Part shown: in pieces, positions 14,041 through 15,057 of the stretch
Numbering within the stretch: the first letter of the stretch is position 1
Layout: the number at the start of each line of letters is the position of its first letter
Origin: Acidianus infernus
GTDB lineage: Archaea > Thermoproteota > Thermoprotei_A > Sulfolobales > Sulfolobaceae
DNA length: 15,057 nucleotides
Assembly (NCBI RefSeq): GCF_009729545.1
Contig: NZ_WFIY01000001.1
Location: forward strand, 1-15,057
Direction of reading: 5' to 3'
The notes under the pieces: generated by a model
The model's input: only the letters and a program-made list of their open reading frames with translations
What the model was told of the DNA's origin: nothing
The model's database searches: none
Program-made: the position numbers and the translations under genes

Positions 14041-14823
14041 ATGAAAATAAGTGTTGTGATCCCAACGCTCAATAGCGAAAAGACAATCAAACTCGCAGTA
14101 AGTTCCTCTCTCAAATTAGCTGATGAAGTAATCGTTGTTGACTCATTTTCTACAGACAGAACTGTGGAGATTGCTGAGAAAGAAGGAGCAAAAGTTCTTC
14201 AAGTGAAAGGTAGTAGGTTAATTGCAAGAATTGAAGGGGCAAAGCATGCAAAAGGGGAATACGTAGTCAACCTAGATTCCGATATGTACTTCTCTGAGAA
14301 CTTTAAGGGTTTCGAGGAGAAAGTCATCGCCCTGGGAGAAATAACTGTCGGTAAAGGTATAGTCTACAAGCTGATGAGTGCGGATAGGGAAATAGTACAC
14401 GAGAAATGGGCTGAGAATTTATCAGTAAACAAAGGTGGCATAATCCCTAGAATGTATGATAGGCAGTTGCTATTAAAGGCTTACGAAATGATCCCTCCGA
14501 GTCTTAGAGATAAGCTTAACGCCTTTGAGGACAGCGTAATTTATTATAACGTTATGAAGTTGTATAAAGGTAAGGTTCAGTTCATTCCGGGTGCTGTCTA
14601 CCACATTGAGGATGATTCCTTGTGGAGATTTATGAAGAAGTGGTATAAATACGGAAAGAACGCAAAATTACTAAGGGGGACTGAGTATGAAAGGATTATT
14701 TACGAGAGGAAGAGTAGACCGGGATTAACTTTGGGAGAGAAAGTCAAGTTGTTTCCTTTAATGGTAATCAAGGGGATTCCCTTCGCTTTAGGTTATTACC
14801 TAAATATTGGGAATAAAGTTTAA
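14041..14823 (+). CDS. GT2-family glycosyltransferase
   Basis: GT-A fold glycosyltransferase of 260 residues. The N-terminal strand and turn MKISVVIPTLNSEKTI (1-16) bind the nucleotide, and VIVVDSFSTDRTVEIA (30-45) is the family's 'VvDs.StDgT' block with D34. EYVVNLDSDMYF (73-84) carries the DxD metal-binding motif (D79, D81). AFEDSVIYY (161-169) and YHIEDDSLW (187-195) hold the later acidic residues. Basic and aromatic residues dominate the stretch MKKWYKYGKNAKLLRG (198-213), and the hydrophobic tail 236-255 may sit on the membrane. Such inverting enzymes often act early in a glycan, for example loading a sugar onto a lipid carrier, or as branching enzymes. No other gene overlaps it. A TATA 27 bp upstream fixes the start. 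Its base composition looks more GC-rich than the GT4 genes at 1618 and 9042, possibly an older, more stable member of the locus. Confidence 0.9.
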   Translation: MKISVVIPTLNSEKTIKLAVSSSLKLADEVIVVDSFSTDRTVEIAEKEGAKVLQVKGSRLIARIEGAKHAKGEYVVNLDSDMYFSENFKGFEEKVIALGEITVGKGIVYKLMSADREIVHEKWAENLSVNKGGIIPRMYDRQLLLKAYEMIPPSLRDKLNAFEDSVIYYNVMKLYKGKVQFIPGAVYHIEDDSLWRFMKKWYKYGKNAKLLRGTEYERIIYERKSRPGLTLGEKVKLFPLMVIKGIPFALGYYLNIGNKV

Positions 14824-14849
14824 TTTGTCAAGAAAATAATAAGATAGGC

Positions 14850-14943
14850 ATGAATAAAGATATTAAAGTAAAACTAATGTGGATTATTAATTGCTGTAGT
14901 AGTGCATGTTCTACTTTTCCTATTAGAAAGCGCCAGTGAATGA
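14850..14943 (+). pseudogene. Possible frameshifted small membrane peptide
   Basis: From ATG 14850 the frame reads MNKDIKVKLMWI and then turns cysteine-rich, ending at 14939. A neighbouring frame over the second half reads LLIAVVVHVLLFLLESASE and stops at 14941-14943, a good single membrane helix. Joining the two with one frameshift near 14880 gives a ~30-residue 'basic head plus helix' peptide. This may be a recently broken micro-protein gene or coincidence. No known family. Confidence 0.22.
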
Positions 14944-14953
14944 ATATTCATTC
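14938..14953. repeat. 16-bp perfect palindrome
   Basis: GAATGAATATTCATTC is self-complementary over 16 bases. It is less trivially AT-only than others in the window. It lies in non-coding DNA after the GT2 gene and could be a regulator binding site for a gene beyond the window or part of a 3' end signal. Confidence 0.4.
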
Positions 14954-15057
14954 TTTAATTTAGTAAGGATAATTTAGATTGTCTTATTAATTTCAAAAAC
15001 TTGAAAGCTAATACTAATATAATCCTACTTGCTCCGTCTCTTTCTCTGAGGTTATGA

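Noticed and set aside
1..15057. CRISPR array, tRNA or rRNA genes
   Set aside because: No regularly spaced repeats, no cloverleaf with a T-arm GGTTCGAAT-like sequence, and no rRNA signature were found.

Overview
The window looks like a crenarchaeal chromosome segment of the order Sulfolobales (Sulfolobus/Saccharolobus type). The DNA is AT-rich. Most intact genes have a TATA-like box 22-28 bp before the start codon and little or no leader, which is the leaderless arrangement common in this group. A decayed transposase resembles the Sulfolobales ISC1058-type IS5 elements. The genus is not fixed by what can be seen.

Left part (1-1500) is an insertion-sequence graveyard. It holds a broken MerR-like helix-turn-helix fragment of the kind found in IS607 resolvases, then a heavily frameshifted IS5-family transposase. 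A GT4 glycosyltransferase follows (1618-2871). Next comes about 1.5 kb without an intact protein gene (2872-4397). This stretch contains two GC-rich, highly foldable islands, on opposite strands by their residual features, and a decayed duplicate of the start of the neighbouring methyltransferase gene. The better island (about 3621-3820, + strand) has its own TATA box, a 12-bp perfect stem, a nested 8-bp stem with a possible pseudoknot, and a 9-bp hairpin. It is the best candidate here for an undescribed element: either a free-standing structured RNA or an orphan guide-RNA (omega/reRNA) end of a TnpB element.

The right two thirds is a surface-polysaccharide or protein-glycan locus. It contains an FkbM-type methyltransferase and a Wzx-like flippase (both minus strand), a second FkbM methyltransferase that is now a pseudogene with two nonsense codons and a frameshift, two GT4 glycosyltransferases overlapping by 4 nt (plus), another GT4 (minus), an 839-residue polytopic membrane protein with a sequon-rich exterior domain (plus), and a GT2 glycosyltransferase (plus). 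In the likely scheme, cytoplasmic GT4/GT2 enzymes build a lipid-linked glycan, the methyltransferase caps or decorates sugars, the flippase exports it, and the large membrane protein acts outside or in the membrane (polymerase, GT-C transferase or anchor; not provable here).

Apart from the one overlapping GT pair, genes are single units that switch strand repeatedly. Together with the gene debris, this suggests a fast-evolving accessory glycan locus. No tRNA, rRNA or CRISPR array was recognised.
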